A stretch of DNA of 64,000 nt from Aureimonas fodinaquatilis (GCF_008369445.1 NZ_VTWH01000002.1:558001-622000); one strand, 5' to 3'. Shown: positions 26,896 to 36,618, counted from the first letter of the stretch. Notes: generated by a model from the sequence alone, not told the origin. Numbers and translations: made by a program.

Positions 26896-29800
26896 ATGGC
26901 TGATGAAACTTTTTCACCCAATGACATAGCAATCGTCGGTATGGCGCTTCGCGTACCGGGTGCGAAAGATGCCGCAGGCTTCTGGAAAAACCTATGCGAT
27001 GGCGTTGAATCCATCAGCACTTTAACCCCGGAAGAGCTTATCCAGCACGGCGAAAGCGCCGAGCGCATGCATCATCCAAATTATGTACCGCGCGCAGCCG
27101 TGCTGGATGAAATGGAGTTGTTTGATGCCGATTTCTTTGGGCTCAGCCCCAAGGAAGCGGCGATTATGGACCCGCAGCATCGGCAGTTTCTGGAATGCGC
27201 CTGGGAAGCGATGGAAGATGCCGGGCGCACGCCTGATACGGCCAATGGCCCGGTGGGGGTTTTTGCCGGCTGCGGCATGGGAAGCTACTTCTACTTCAAC
27301 GTTTGCAGCAACCGACAACTTGTTGAAGAAACAGGCATGTTTCTACTTCGCCACACGGGCAACGACAAGGATTTCCTGGCAACCAGAGCCTCGTTCAATT
27401 TCGATTTGCGCGGCCCCAGCGTTAACGTGCAGACCGCCTGCTCAACATCTCTGGTCGCCGTGCATTATGCCTGTCAAAGCCTGTTGAATGGCGAGTGTGA
27501 CATGGCGCTTGCGGGCGGTGTCACCATCGAGCTGCCGCATCGTCGCGGCTATGTGTTTCAGGATGGTGAAATTCTTTCGCCAGATGGCCATTGCCGGGCG
27601 TTTGATCACCGCGCGGCTGGCACGGTATTTGGCAGCGGCACGGGCGTTGTGGTGCTGCGCCGTCTTGCCGATGCCATGGAAGATGGCGATGTCATCCACG
27701 CGGTCATCAAGGCCAGTGCCTTGAACAATGATGGTGGCACAAAAGCGGGCTACCTCGCCCCCAGTGTTTCCGGTCAGGCAGAAGCAATTGTCGAGGCGCA
27801 GGTTCTTTCCGGACTGCCCGTGGAAACCATTGGCTATGTCGAGTGCCATGGCACCGGCACCTATCTTGGCGACCCGATTGAAATTGAAGCTCTGACCCAG
27901 GCTTTTCGGCAAAGCACCAGCCAGACCGGCTTCTGCCGGATTGGGTCGGTTAAAACCAATATCGGCCATCTGGACACGGCGGCCGGTGTTGTCGGCCTTA
28001 TCAAAGCGGCGCTGATTGTGAAGCACGGCCAGATTCCGCCAAGCCTGAATTACGAAAAGCCGAACCCTTCCATTGCGTTTGAAACAACGCCATTCATTGT
28101 CAATGACCGTTTGACCGAGTGGCAGGATACAGGCGCGCCGCGCCGTGCCGCCATCAACTCGCTTGGCGTTGGCGGCACCAATGCGCATGTTATTTTGGAA
28201 CAGCCACCAGTCGCCAGCACGCCCAAGGGCCGCCCGGCTTCGGCAGACAATGACAATGCGCAATTGCTGGTCTTTTCGGCAAAAAGCCGCAAGGCTCTGG
28301 ATGGCGCAGTCGCCCGTCTGGCAGCGCGATTGGCTGATGACTCCAACCTGTCATTGCGTGACACGGCTTACACATTGCTGCACGGGCGCAAGGCGTTTGA
28401 ACATCGCCGGGTTGTGGCCGTGCGCGATCGGCAGGATGCCATTGCAACACTGAGTGACACCGAAACACGCCGCGCCTTCACCCACTCGGCAATGGACAGC
28501 ACCAGCGGAGCAGTGTTTCTGTTTCCTGGCGGAGGGGCGCAGCACACCGGCATGACCGCGCAGCTTTATGCGCAGGATACCGGCTTCCGCGCATTGGTGG
28601 ATGAGGGCCTTTCCTATCTGCCCGCTGCCGCCGCCACAGAAATCCGTCAGGCCTGGCTGGAAGCATCCGCCGGCAATGAAGCCGCAGCGCAAGCCCTCCT
28701 CAAGCCATCGGTTCAGCTTCCTGCCATTCTCATTATCGAAATTGCCATTTCCCGCACGCTGATGGCGGCTGGCATTCGGCCAAGCGCATTGATTGGCCAT
28801 TCCATGGGCGAAAACGCTGCTGCCTGTCTGGCAGGGGTTTTCAGCTTCAAGGATGCGGTCAACCTTGTGCGCCTGCGTGGTGAGTTGTTTGACACGATTG
28901 CCCCAGGCGGCATGCTGAGCGTGCCAATGGATCCGGCATCGCTGCAGGCAATTCTTCCAGAAGCGCTGGACCTTGCTTCCGTCAACGCACCGCAATTCTG
29001 CGTCGTTTCCGGCAAGAATGAAGATCTGGAAGCGTTCCGCGCCGATTTGCTGGCGCGTGATATTGAAAGCACCCGGATACAGATCGACATTGCGGCCCAT
29101 TCGCGAATGCTGGATGATATTCTGCCGCGCTTCGAGGCATTTTTGCGCAGCATCCGGTTGTCGGCACCACGCATTCCAATCATGTCCAACCTGACCGGCG
29201 AATGGCTGTCGGACGCGCAGGCCATAGACCCGACATACTGGTGCAGGCATTTGCGCTCCACCGTGGAATTTGCCCGCGGAATGGGCGCATTGGCAGCCGA
29301 CAAATCCCGCGTCTATATTGAAGTCGGCCCCAGCCGTGCCTTGAGTTCGCTGGCCAAGGCGCAGGGCAATATCGATGCAAACCAGATCATCAATGCATTG
29401 CCACACCCGGACGAGGTGGTGGACGATCGGCTTTATCTGCTGACCGCCATTGGCCGCGCTTTTGCCGTGGGCCTGCCGGCTGACCTTTCCGCAATGTTCA
29501 AGGACAGCGGCGCGCGCCGCGTGTCTCTGCCAACCTATGCATTTCAGCATCGTCGGTTTTTCATTGAACAGGCAGCAGCCACAACCGCCAAGGCGGGCGA
29601 GGCAGCGCCGCTTTTGCGCCGTGCAGACATTTCCGATTGGGGCTACCGCCCGGTCTGGAAGCAATCCCTGCCCGATATTGAAAGCGAAGTGGCAGCAGAA
29701 CGCCAGTTCTGGCTGGTGTTTGCCGATGAAGGCGGAATAGGCGCAAACCTGACCGAAAGGCTTCGCAAGGCAGGACACAGGGTCGCAACGGTTCGACTGG

Positions 29801-32800
29801 GCGACAATTTTGGCAAACGCGGCGCTGATGACTATGTGCTGTGCCCGGAAAACGAGCGCGCTGGCTATGACGCTTTGTTCAGCGGGTTGGCGGCTGATGG
29901 CGAGATGCCAAGCCAGATTGTGCATTTGTGGCTTTTGACCACGGATGAAAGCCACCGCCCCGGCTCCAGCTTTTTCCACCGCAATCAGGAATGCGGGTTT
30001 TACAGTATATTGTATCTATCCCAAGCCATGGCAGATGCCGGGGCTGGTGCACCACTGCACCTGACAATTGCCACCAATGGCATGCAGCGGGTGGCAGATG
30101 AGGCCGTGCCATGCCCGGAAAAGGCAACCATATTGGGCCCGGCCCTGGTGCTGCCCAAGGAAATGCCCGGTGTCACCGTGCGCATTGCCGATATGGACCT
30201 GCCGGTCAAAGTTGCACAGAAGCAAACGCGCAGCACGCTGTTTGCACGCCGCAGGCCTGAAGCTGACGAACAATTGCCCGATACTGAAGGGCAATTGTGG
30301 AACGAGTTGATGGCCGCTCCAGCTACGGAAACACTGGCTTATCGTGCTGAAAAGCGCTGGAAGCGGGCTTATGCGCCGCTGAAGCTTCAGGAAACCGACA
30401 AGTTGGCAATCCGGCAGCGCGGTGTCTACATGTTCACCGGCGGTCAGGGTGATCTGGCGCTGGCACTGGCGTCGCAGCTGGTCAATGATTATCAGGCAAA
30501 AATTGTTCTGGTTGGCCGTCGGCCTCTGCCGGACCGCAGCCAGTGGCCGCTGCTTTCAAAAGCACTGAACCGCCGCGACCGGACCCGCCGCACCATTGCG
30601 GCCATTTCGGCCATGGAAGAAACCGGCGCAAAAGTTCTGTATCTGAATGCCGATGTCGGCAATCAGGTCGAAATGCAGGCTGCGGTTGCAGAAGCTCGCA
30701 AGGAGTTCGGCGAACTCAACGGCGTGTTCCACACTGCAGGTCTGGTAAAGGACGATCTGATTCCGCTGAAAACCCATGCGGATGTGGAAGAAGTGTTTGC
30801 GCCAAAGGTGCACGGCACTGCCGTTCTTGCCGATAGCCTCGATCAGGAAAAGCTGGATCTTCTGGTGCTTTTCTCTTCCACCAGTACCGATACTGCGCCT
30901 GCCGGTCAGGTGGATTACGTTGCCGCCAACGCCTATCTGAACGCCTATGCAGAAAGCTGCCGCAACCGCACAGACCGAAAAACCGTGGCCGTGCATTGGG
31001 GTGTGTGGGATGAAACCGGACTTGCTGCCCGTGCCATGGGGCGCAGTGTGGTTGACTCGCAGACACTGGAACCTGCCAGCGGCCCGTTCTTCACCCACTG
31101 GGTGGAAGACGAGGATGAAAATCTGTGGCTCGAAACTTCCATAAGCCCCCGCACACACTGGCTTCTGTCTGAGCACAGGCTTGTTTCCGGTACGGCAATT
31201 CTGCCCGGCACCGGCTATATCGAACTGTTGCTGCAAGCGGCTCGTGAATACGGCCTGGCCGAGGCAGTGGAAATTCGCGATCTTGTGTTCCTGCGTCCGC
31301 TGGATGTGGAAGACAATGCCGAAAAGCTGGTTCGGTTGCGTTTGGAGCCGACCCGTCAGGGGCTGCGGGCCACCATTACGGCGCAGGCCAGCGATGGGGC
31401 ATTTGTGCGCCATGCCGAAGCGCTGCTTCTGCAGGCCGCGACTGAACAGCCCAGGATCGATATTGCGGCTGTTCAGGCACGCTGCACCGAGCGCACAGCG
31501 GCAGAGCCGGGTCAAACCCTGCGCGCTGCGCAGGAGGATCACGTCCGCTTCGGCCCGCGCTGGCGGGTTCTCAAATCCCTTTCCCTGGGCAAAGGCGAGG
31601 CACTGGCAGAGCTTGAACTGGCAGAGCAGGCAAAGGGTGATGACACCCGCCTGCACCCTGCCCTGATGGACATTGCCACTGGCTGTGCCATGGATCTGAT
31701 TGCCGGCTATGGCGACAGCAAGGTTCTGTGGGCACCGGCCTCCTATGCAAAGCTGCGCGTTCTGGCTCCCCTTCCGCAAAAGACCGTCAGCTGGCTAAGG
31801 CTGGCTGATGCCGAGGGTCTGGGTGATGGCTATGCGGCGTTTGATGTGGTTCTGGCCGACGAGGCCGGCAATGTCATAGCGCAGGTCGACCACTTCATCA
31901 TCAAACGTCTGGATGATGATGTCAGCTTTGCCGCGCCGGCTGCCGATACGGCCCGTGCGCCATCTGCTGCTCCACGCAGCACGTCGCCGGCAGTTCTTGC
32001 CCTTGCGGCGCAAGTGGCACAGGGCATTCGTCCTGCAGAAGGATTTTCCGCACTGGTTCGTGCCCTCGGCACCGGAGAAAGCCAGCCGATCATTTCTTCC
32101 ATGGATCTTCCAGCGCTTATATCCCGTGCGAACCAGCCTCTGGAAGAGGTTGAAAAATCATCGCAATTGTTCGAACGGCCGGCACTTGAACGAGATTTTG
32201 TCGCCCCACGAAATGCTATTGAACGCAAGCTCGCAGATTTCTGGCGGGAGTTGCTGGGTGTTGACGGAATTGGCGTTGATGACAGCTTTTTCGACATCGG
32301 CGGTCACTCGCTGATCGCGGTCCGGCTGTTCCGCATGATCCGGCAGGAATATGGTCTGGACTTTCCGATTTCCGTGCTTTTTGAAGCGCCGACTATTGCA
32401 GCCTGCGCCGCATTGATTGGTGAAAAGGTTGGCACGCAGGATGGCGAAGACGGCAGCACGGAACCGCGTCAGGAAGACGCCACCTCCAAGCTGACGCATC
32501 TGGTTGTCATGCACAAAGGCAAGAACCCACAGGCAACGCCGTTCTTCCTGTGTGCAGGCATGTTCGGAAACATTCTGAATTTGCGCCATCTGGCACTGCA
32601 TCTTGGCACCGACCGCCCGGTTTATGGCCTGCAATCGCGTGGGCTGTACGGAATGGAATCCCCTCACGAGACATTTGAGGAAGCTGCACGCGAGATTATT
32701 TCCGAAATTCGCACTGTGCAGCCACATGGTCCTTATCTGCTCGGCGGCTTTTCCGGTGGCGGCATAACCGCTTTTGAAATTGCCCGGCAGTTGCAGGAGG

Positions 32801-33345
32801 CAGGGGAAACCGTAAGCCGCCTGATCATGCTGGATACGCCATTGCCAACCCAGCCGGCTCTGACGCAGATGGACCGTCTGGACATGAAATTGCAGGATCT
32901 CAAGCGAAACAAGCTGTCATTTGTATCGCAATGGTGGCGCAACCGGATGCTGTGGGAAAAAGAGCGGCGTGAAAAGGAATCTGCCGCAACCTCCGAAAAC
33001 TCGACAGAGCAATTCCACAATCACAATATTGAAGCGGCCTTCCGCCGTGCTTTGGAGCTGTATCAGGTCAGGCCCTATGCAGGCACGGTGCATCTGTTCC
33101 GCCCGGTTCCCGATGTTGTGTATCAGTTGCGGGATGGCCGCCGCCTGCAGGAAGGCCGCACCATTGTGCTGGATGACAATGGCTGGACCCCGTTTGTCGA
33201 TGAGCTGGTTGTTGCCATCGTTCCGGGTGATCATGACGGCATGGTGCTGGAACCCTGCGTGCGGGTTTTGGCAGAGCGCATGCGCCAGGTGTTGAATGAG
33301 GCGCCGGTCAACACCTCGCAATCGGTTTTGATGGCCGCTGAGTGA
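26896..33345 (+). CDS. Type I polyketide synthase, KS-AT-KR-DH-ACP-TE
   Basis: The 2149-residue protein contains these domains. Ketosynthase, about 10-430: Cys in TACSTS near 181, His in ECHGTGT near 316 and in KTNIGHLD. Acyltransferase, about 535-835: Ser in GHSMGE near 635; the selectivity region reads IAAHS, neither typical HAFH nor YASH, so malonyl is only a guess. Ketoreductase, about 1170-1370: TGGQGDLALALA, LFSSTS, Tyr in GQVDYVAANAY. Dehydratase, about 1410-1670: HRLVSGTAILP fits H-x4-G-x4-P, and HPALMDIA supplies the Asp. ACP with Ser near 1803, and a thioesterase (GFSGGG near 1951). All active-site residues appear present. KR precedes DH, the reverse of the common order. The start is taken at ATG 26896; a TTG at 26881 is in frame. 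It likely accepts the aminoacyl unit from the NRPS, extends it once, reduces, dehydrates and releases it. Confidence 0.93.
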   Translation: MADETFSPNDIAIVGMALRVPGAKDAAGFWKNLCDGVESISTLTPEELIQHGESAERMHHPNYVPRAAVLDEMELFDADFFGLSPKEAAIMDPQHRQFLECAWEAMEDAGRTPDTANGPVGVFAGCGMGSYFYFNVCSNRQLVEETGMFLLRHTGNDKDFLATRASFNFDLRGPSVNVQTACSTSLVAVHYACQSLLNGECDMALAGGVTIELPHRRGYVFQDGEILSPDGHCRAFDHRAAGTVFGSGTGVVVLRRLADAMEDGDVIHAVIKASALNNDGGTKAGYLAPSVSGQAEAIVEAQVLSGLPVETIGYVECHGTGTYLGDPIEIEALTQAFRQSTSQTGFCRIGSVKTNIGHLDTAAGVVGLIKAALIVKHGQIPPSLNYEKPNPSIAFETTPFIVNDRLTEWQDTGAPRRAAINSLGVGGTNAHVILEQPPVASTPKGRPASADNDNAQLLVFSAKSRKALDGAVARLAARLADDSNLSLRDTAYTLLHGRKAFEHRRVVAVRDRQDAIATLSDTETRRAFTHSAMDSTSGAVFLFPGGGAQHTGMTAQLYAQDTGFRALVDEGLSYLPAAAATEIRQAWLEASAGNEAAAQALLKPSVQLPAILIIEIAISRTLMAAGIRPSALIGHSMGENAAACLAGVFSFKDAVNLVRLRGELFDTIAPGGMLSVPMDPASLQAILPEALDLASVNAPQFCVVSGKNEDLEAFRADLLARDIESTRIQIDIAAHSRMLDDILPRFEAFLRSIRLSAPRIPIMSNLTGEWLSDAQAIDPTYWCRHLRSTVEFARGMGALAADKSRVYIEVGPSRALSSLAKAQGNIDANQIINALPHPDEVVDDRLYLLTAIGRAFAVGLPADLSAMFKDSGARRVSLPTYAFQHRRFFIEQAAATTAKAGEAAPLLRRADISDWGYRPVWKQSLPDIESEVAAERQFWLVFADEGGIGANLTERLRKAGHRVATVRLGDNFGKRGADDYVLCPENERAGYDALFSGLAADGEMPSQIVHLWLLTTDESHRPGSSFFHRNQECGFYSILYLSQAMADAGAGAPLHLTIATNGMQRVADEAVPCPEKATILGPALVLPKEMPGVTVRIADMDLPVKVAQKQTRSTLFARRRPEADEQLPDTEGQLWNELMAAPATETLAYRAEKRWKRAYAPLKLQETDKLAIRQRGVYMFTGGQGDLALALASQLVNDYQAKIVLVGRRPLPDRSQWPLLSKALNRRDRTRRTIAAISAMEETGAKVLYLNADVGNQVEMQAAVAEARKEFGELNGVFHTAGLVKDDLIPLKTHADVEEVFAPKVHGTAVLADSLDQEKLDLLVLFSSTSTDTAPAGQVDYVAANAYLNAYAESCRNRTDRKTVAVHWGVWDETGLAARAMGRSVVDSQTLEPASGPFFTHWVEDEDENLWLETSISPRTHWLLSEHRLVSGTAILPGTGYIELLLQAAREYGLAEAVEIRDLVFLRPLDVEDNAEKLVRLRLEPTRQGLRATITAQASDGAFVRHAEALLLQAATEQPRIDIAAVQARCTERTAAEPGQTLRAAQEDHVRFGPRWRVLKSLSLGKGEALAELELAEQAKGDDTRLHPALMDIATGCAMDLIAGYGDSKVLWAPASYAKLRVLAPLPQKTVSWLRLADAEGLGDGYAAFDVVLADEAGNVIAQVDHFIIKRLDDDVSFAAPAADTARAPSAAPRSTSPAVLALAAQVAQGIRPAEGFSALVRALGTGESQPIISSMDLPALISRANQPLEEVEKSSQLFERPALERDFVAPRNAIERKLADFWRELLGVDGIGVDDSFFDIGGHSLIAVRLFRMIRQEYGLDFPISVLFEAPTIAACAALIGEKVGTQDGEDGSTEPRQEDATSKLTHLVVMHKGKNPQATPFFLCAGMFGNILNLRHLALHLGTDRPVYGLQSRGLYGMESPHETFEEAAREIISEIRTVQPHGPYLLGGFSGGGITAFEIARQLQEAGETVSRLIMLDTPLPTQPALTQMDRLDMKLQDLKRNKLSFVSQWWRNRMLWEKERREKESAATSENSTEQFHNHNIEAAFRRALELYQVRPYAGTVHLFRPVPDVVYQLRDGRRLQEGRTIVLDDNGWTPFVDELVVAIVPGDHDGMVLEPCVRVLAERMRQVLNEAPVNTSQSVLMAAE

Positions 33346-33403
33346 ATCAGTAAACGACTGCACGGGAGCATATTTTACAGTCAATATTTTTGGATAAATC
33401 ATT

Positions 33404-35071
33404 ATGATAAACGACGATTTGGATGGCCTCGACGATCATTTTTCCGGTGTCTGCATCGTCGGCGCCGGCCCCGTTGGCATTTCTCTTGCGGTGGAACTGG
33501 CACGGCTTTCCGTGCCAGTGCTGCTGCTGGAATCTGGCGGGAAAAAGCGTGATCCCGAAATTCAGGCACTTTCACAAGCCGATTTTTCCAAGGCGGACAG
33601 TCATGACGACATGACGATTGCCGTGGCGCGCATGCTGGGCGGCACCTCCAATTTCTGGGGTGCCCGCTGCGTCATCTACGATCCGGTGGATTTCATGCCC
33701 CGGCCCGGCCTTGTCGATGCAAAATGGCCAATTGAATATCAGGACGTGTACAAGCATTACGCCCGCGCCTGCGAGCTGGCAGACACTGGCCAACTCGTCT
33801 ACTCCGCGCCGATTGCCGGATTGGAAACAGACGACAAAAGCTTCAGCTTTGACAGTTTGGAACGCTGGGCCAATGAGCAGAAGCTGCAGGTCACCCACCG
33901 CAAAATCCTGAGCGAAAGCCCTTTGATCGATGTGCGTTTGCACAGTGCGGTAACGGATATCGGCCTTGGTGATGATGGCAAGGTGCGTGACGTCGAAATT
34001 TCGCGCGCAGATGGCAGCGGCAAGCGCCGCCTTGGTGTCTCAACGCTTGTTCTAACCGCTGGCGGGTTGGAAAGCACTCGCCTGCTTCTGGCCACTCGCC
34101 GCAAATCACCCGATCTGTTTGGTGGGCCCGATGGCCCGCTTGGCCGCTATTACATGGGCCACGTCATTGGCGAAATTGCTGATATGACGCTGACGTCTGA
34201 CCGCCTGGATAAGGCGTTTGACTTTTTTGTCCATGAAAGTGGCTCGTATGTTCGCCGCCGCTTTGTGCCAAGTGTCGAAACGCAATTGCAGGAAGGCATT
34301 CTCAACACGTCACTTTGGCCAGTTGTGCCACCGGTTGCCGACCCGCGCCATCAAAGCTCCATTCTGTCACTGGTCTATCTGGTCATGGCTTATGGCCCGG
34401 TGGGAAGGCTCATTGTGGCCGAAGCCATTCGACGTCGCCATGTTTCCGACAAGCCGCAGGATGTCTTGAAGCATGTTCGAAATGTTCTTTCCGGCATGCC
34501 AGAAGCCGCGCGCCATGCCAGCAATTTTCTGATCCGGCGCTATACCGGTAAGGAAAGGCTGCCAGGCCTTTTTGTGCCGAACAAAAGTCGCCGCTATGGC
34601 CTTTCCTATCACTCGGAGCACAGCCCGGATGCATCAAGCCGGGTTTGGTTGACAGACAAGACAGATGCTCTTGGCTTGCCGCGTCTGGAAATTGACCAGC
34701 GTTTTCCGGAAGCGGATGCACAGTCGGTGGTCAAGGTGCATGACCTGTTTGAGAAATGGCTGCACACAACCGGCTTTGGCACTCTGGAATACCGCATGCC
34801 TCGTGAAGACAGGGTTGCCGGCGTCATGGCGCAGGCACGCCATGGCACACACCAGATCGGCCTGATCCGCATGGCAGACAACCGGCGCGAAGGCGTTGTC
34901 GATGCCAATCTGCGCAGTTTTGATCTGGATAATCTATACGTGGCAAGCGCTGCCGTATTGCCTACTTCCGGTCAGGCAAACCCGACCCTGACCGCTATTG
35001 CGCTGGCGGTCAGACTTGCCAACCATCTGGCAGAAAGCCGTTTTGCAACTCAGGCGGCCGTTGCCGCCTGA
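33404..35071 (+). CDS. GMC-type FAD oxidoreductase
   Basis: The FAD-binding dinucleotide fold is at the N-terminus (CIVGAGPVGISLAVELARL, about 18-36), then LLESGG and GGTSNFWGARC, the usual flavin-contact loop of GMC-family oxidoreductases. The C-terminal block has the conserved His/Asn region: HQIGLIRMADNRREGVVD, then NLYVASAAVLPTSGQANPTLTAIALA. Length is 555 residues and no signal peptide is seen. It follows the PKS gene by 58 bp on the same strand and is probably cotranscribed. It is a likely tailoring enzyme oxidising a hydroxyl or C-N bond in the released product. The substrate cannot be read from sequence. Confidence 0.88.
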   Translation: MINDDLDGLDDHFSGVCIVGAGPVGISLAVELARLSVPVLLLESGGKKRDPEIQALSQADFSKADSHDDMTIAVARMLGGTSNFWGARCVIYDPVDFMPRPGLVDAKWPIEYQDVYKHYARACELADTGQLVYSAPIAGLETDDKSFSFDSLERWANEQKLQVTHRKILSESPLIDVRLHSAVTDIGLGDDGKVRDVEISRADGSGKRRLGVSTLVLTAGGLESTRLLLATRRKSPDLFGGPDGPLGRYYMGHVIGEIADMTLTSDRLDKAFDFFVHESGSYVRRRFVPSVETQLQEGILNTSLWPVVPPVADPRHQSSILSLVYLVMAYGPVGRLIVAEAIRRRHVSDKPQDVLKHVRNVLSGMPEAARHASNFLIRRYTGKERLPGLFVPNKSRRYGLSYHSEHSPDASSRVWLTDKTDALGLPRLEIDQRFPEADAQSVVKVHDLFEKWLHTTGFGTLEYRMPREDRVAGVMAQARHGTHQIGLIRMADNRREGVVDANLRSFDLDNLYVASAAVLPTSGQANPTLTAIALAVRLANHLAESRFATQAAVAA

Positions 35072-35080
35072 TGATTGTAC

Positions 35081-35308
35081 CGCATTGTCCTGTCGTTGAA
35101 GCGAGTCCGCTTCAACGGGAAATGCTGAGGCCTTTTATTATCCGCATTGTCCTGTCGTTGAAGCGAGTCCGCTTCAACGGGAAATGAAGGCTTCTCGCTT
35201 TTTCGCATTGTCCTGTCGTTGAAGCGGATCCGCTTCAACGGGAAATGAAGGCTTCTCGCTTTTTCGCATTGTCCTGTCGTTGAAGCGAGTCCGCTTCAAC
35301 GGGAAATG
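35081..35308. repeat. Four tandem 44-bp palindromic repeats
   Basis: Copies lie at 35081-35124, 35143-35186, 35204-35247 and 35265-35308, separated by 18, 17 and 17 bp. The second and third spacers are identical (AAGGCTTCTCGCTTTTT). Each copy holds the hairpin CGTTGAAGCG-NNNN-CGCTTCAACG followed by GGGAAATG. The loop is AGTC in copies 1, 2 and 4 and GATC in copy 3, which makes copy 3 a perfect 24-bp palindrome. They sit between the convergent ends of the GMC oxidoreductase and GT4 genes. They look like REP/BIME-type elements rather than CRISPR because the spacers are short and repeated. Confidence 0.9.
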
Positions 35309-36507
35309 CTCTGTTCCCTAAACAGGCTGGCCAGATAAGCCGCTTCCTGATCCAGATTATGCCGCTCCCGCACCAGCGCCTGCCCACGCCGCCCCATATC
35401 AGCGCAGGCAACATCCGGCGCTTCAAGGCAACGCAGCATTGCTGCCGCTGCGGCTTCCACTGACCCGGCAGAAAACAGCCAGCCCGTTTCACCCTCGCGC
35501 ACCAGTTCCGGTATCGCGGCAATTTCGGTTGCAAGAACCGGGCGGCCCAGCGCATAGGCTTCCATAATCACCACGGGCAGCCCTTCGGCAAAACTGGTCA
35601 GGATCATCGCCCGTGCAGCCAGTATCTGATGGCGCACCTCATCGCCACTGGCCCATCCGGTGATGGTAACCGTATCTCCCAACCCTTCCCTGGCAATCAA
35701 CCCTTCAATATCCGGGCGCAATTCACCATCGCCCACCAGCACCAGTTCAAAATCCACACCGCGCTGCTTAAGCAGCGCCGCAGCCTGAACCAGCAACCAA
35801 TGGCCCTTTTGCCCACCCAGACGCCCCACCGTCACCAGACGCCGCGGATAAATTGGCGCGGGAGATGGTTCCAGCACATAAGCAGGGTCCAGCCCGCAGC
35901 GAACAATTCTGATCTTGCCCCAGTCGGCAAACTCCGCCCAACGATAGATCTGGCTGGCGCAAAAATCGCTGATGGCAGCAACAAACTTGGCGTGGTGCAC
36001 CTTGTCGCCCAGCTTCATGAAGCGCGGCGCATCAAATTCATCCGGTCCATGCACGGTGAAACTGTAAGGTATGCCGGAAAGCATGCTCGTCAGCATGGCG
36101 ACTTCGGCGGAGTTGGTGCCAAAATGCGCGTGAATATGCTGGGCCCCGACCTCTGCCAGATGTTCGGCCTGCAAACATGCTTCAGCCAGCGTAATGGCGT
36201 GTACAGCAGGGGACCGGTCGCTTTTGCGCATCATGCGCAGGCTCTGGCGCGCCGCTGCCCAGAACTTTTTCGGGTTGCGAAAAAGCTGTTTGGCCGTCGC
36301 TGAAACCAGCGGCACAGCTCCACCCTTCAGCAAATAATAGGTCTGTTTCTGCTCTGCTATATCTTCCGGATCAACAAGCTCTGCATCCCAGCCGCGCATG
36401 GCAGTGCGGTGCACGCGAACCCCGGCCTTTTCCAGCGCCAGAATTTCACGTCGAATGAAACTGTGGCTGGTCTTGGGATATTGATTGATCAGATACGCAA
36501 CTTCCAT
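35296..36507 (-). CDS. Glycosyltransferase family 4 (WcaL-like)
   Basis: The 403-residue protein has a GT-B fold: N-terminal acceptor domain MEVAYLINQYPKTSHSFIRREILALE and HIHAHFGTNSAEVA. The C-terminal GT4 domain has RLVTVGRLGGQKGH, then VGDGELRPDIEGLI and the E-x7-E type FAEGLPVVIMEAYALGRPVLATEIAAIPELV. It resembles colanic-acid WcaL-type transferases. Its last four codons and stop (S-I-S-R-stop) lie inside the fourth 44-bp palindromic repeat, so the original C-terminus may have been replaced. The metallophosphoesterase gene lies 111 bp upstream on the same strand. Confidence 0.88.
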   Translation of the reverse strand: MEVAYLINQYPKTSHSFIRREILALEKAGVRVHRTAMRGWDAELVDPEDIAEQKQTYYLLKGGAVPLVSATAKQLFRNPKKFWAAARQSLRMMRKSDRSPAVHAITLAEACLQAEHLAEVGAQHIHAHFGTNSAEVAMLTSMLSGIPYSFTVHGPDEFDAPRFMKLGDKVHHAKFVAAISDFCASQIYRWAEFADWGKIRIVRCGLDPAYVLEPSPAPIYPRRLVTVGRLGGQKGHWLLVQAAALLKQRGVDFELVLVGDGELRPDIEGLIAREGLGDTVTITGWASGDEVRHQILAARAMILTSFAEGLPVVIMEAYALGRPVLATEIAAIPELVREGETGWLFSAGSVEAAAAAMLRCLEAPDVACADMGRRGQALVRERHNLDQEAAYLASLFREQSISR

Positions 36508-36618
36508 AACTCAACATGTCCTGCACTGTCGAAGACTATCCGCACAGATATACAGGTTTTTACAAGCAGAGGTTAAGTTTTGAAGCTCGATGCATTCGTC
36601 AATTTGGCGTAAAAGCCC

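Noticed and set aside
28351-29979. 542-residue minus-strand frame opposite the PKS acyltransferase
   Set aside because: The plus-strand PKS domains are unmistakable here; the antisense frame is open only because of GC-skewed codon positions.
35050-35238. 62-residue minus-strand frame across the palindromic repeats
   Set aside because: It merely translates the repeat unit; no ribosome-binding site or unique sequence.
35081-35308. Possible CRISPR array
   Set aside because: Spacers are only 17-18 bp, two are identical, repeats are 44 bp with long perfect hairpins, and no cas gene is nearby.
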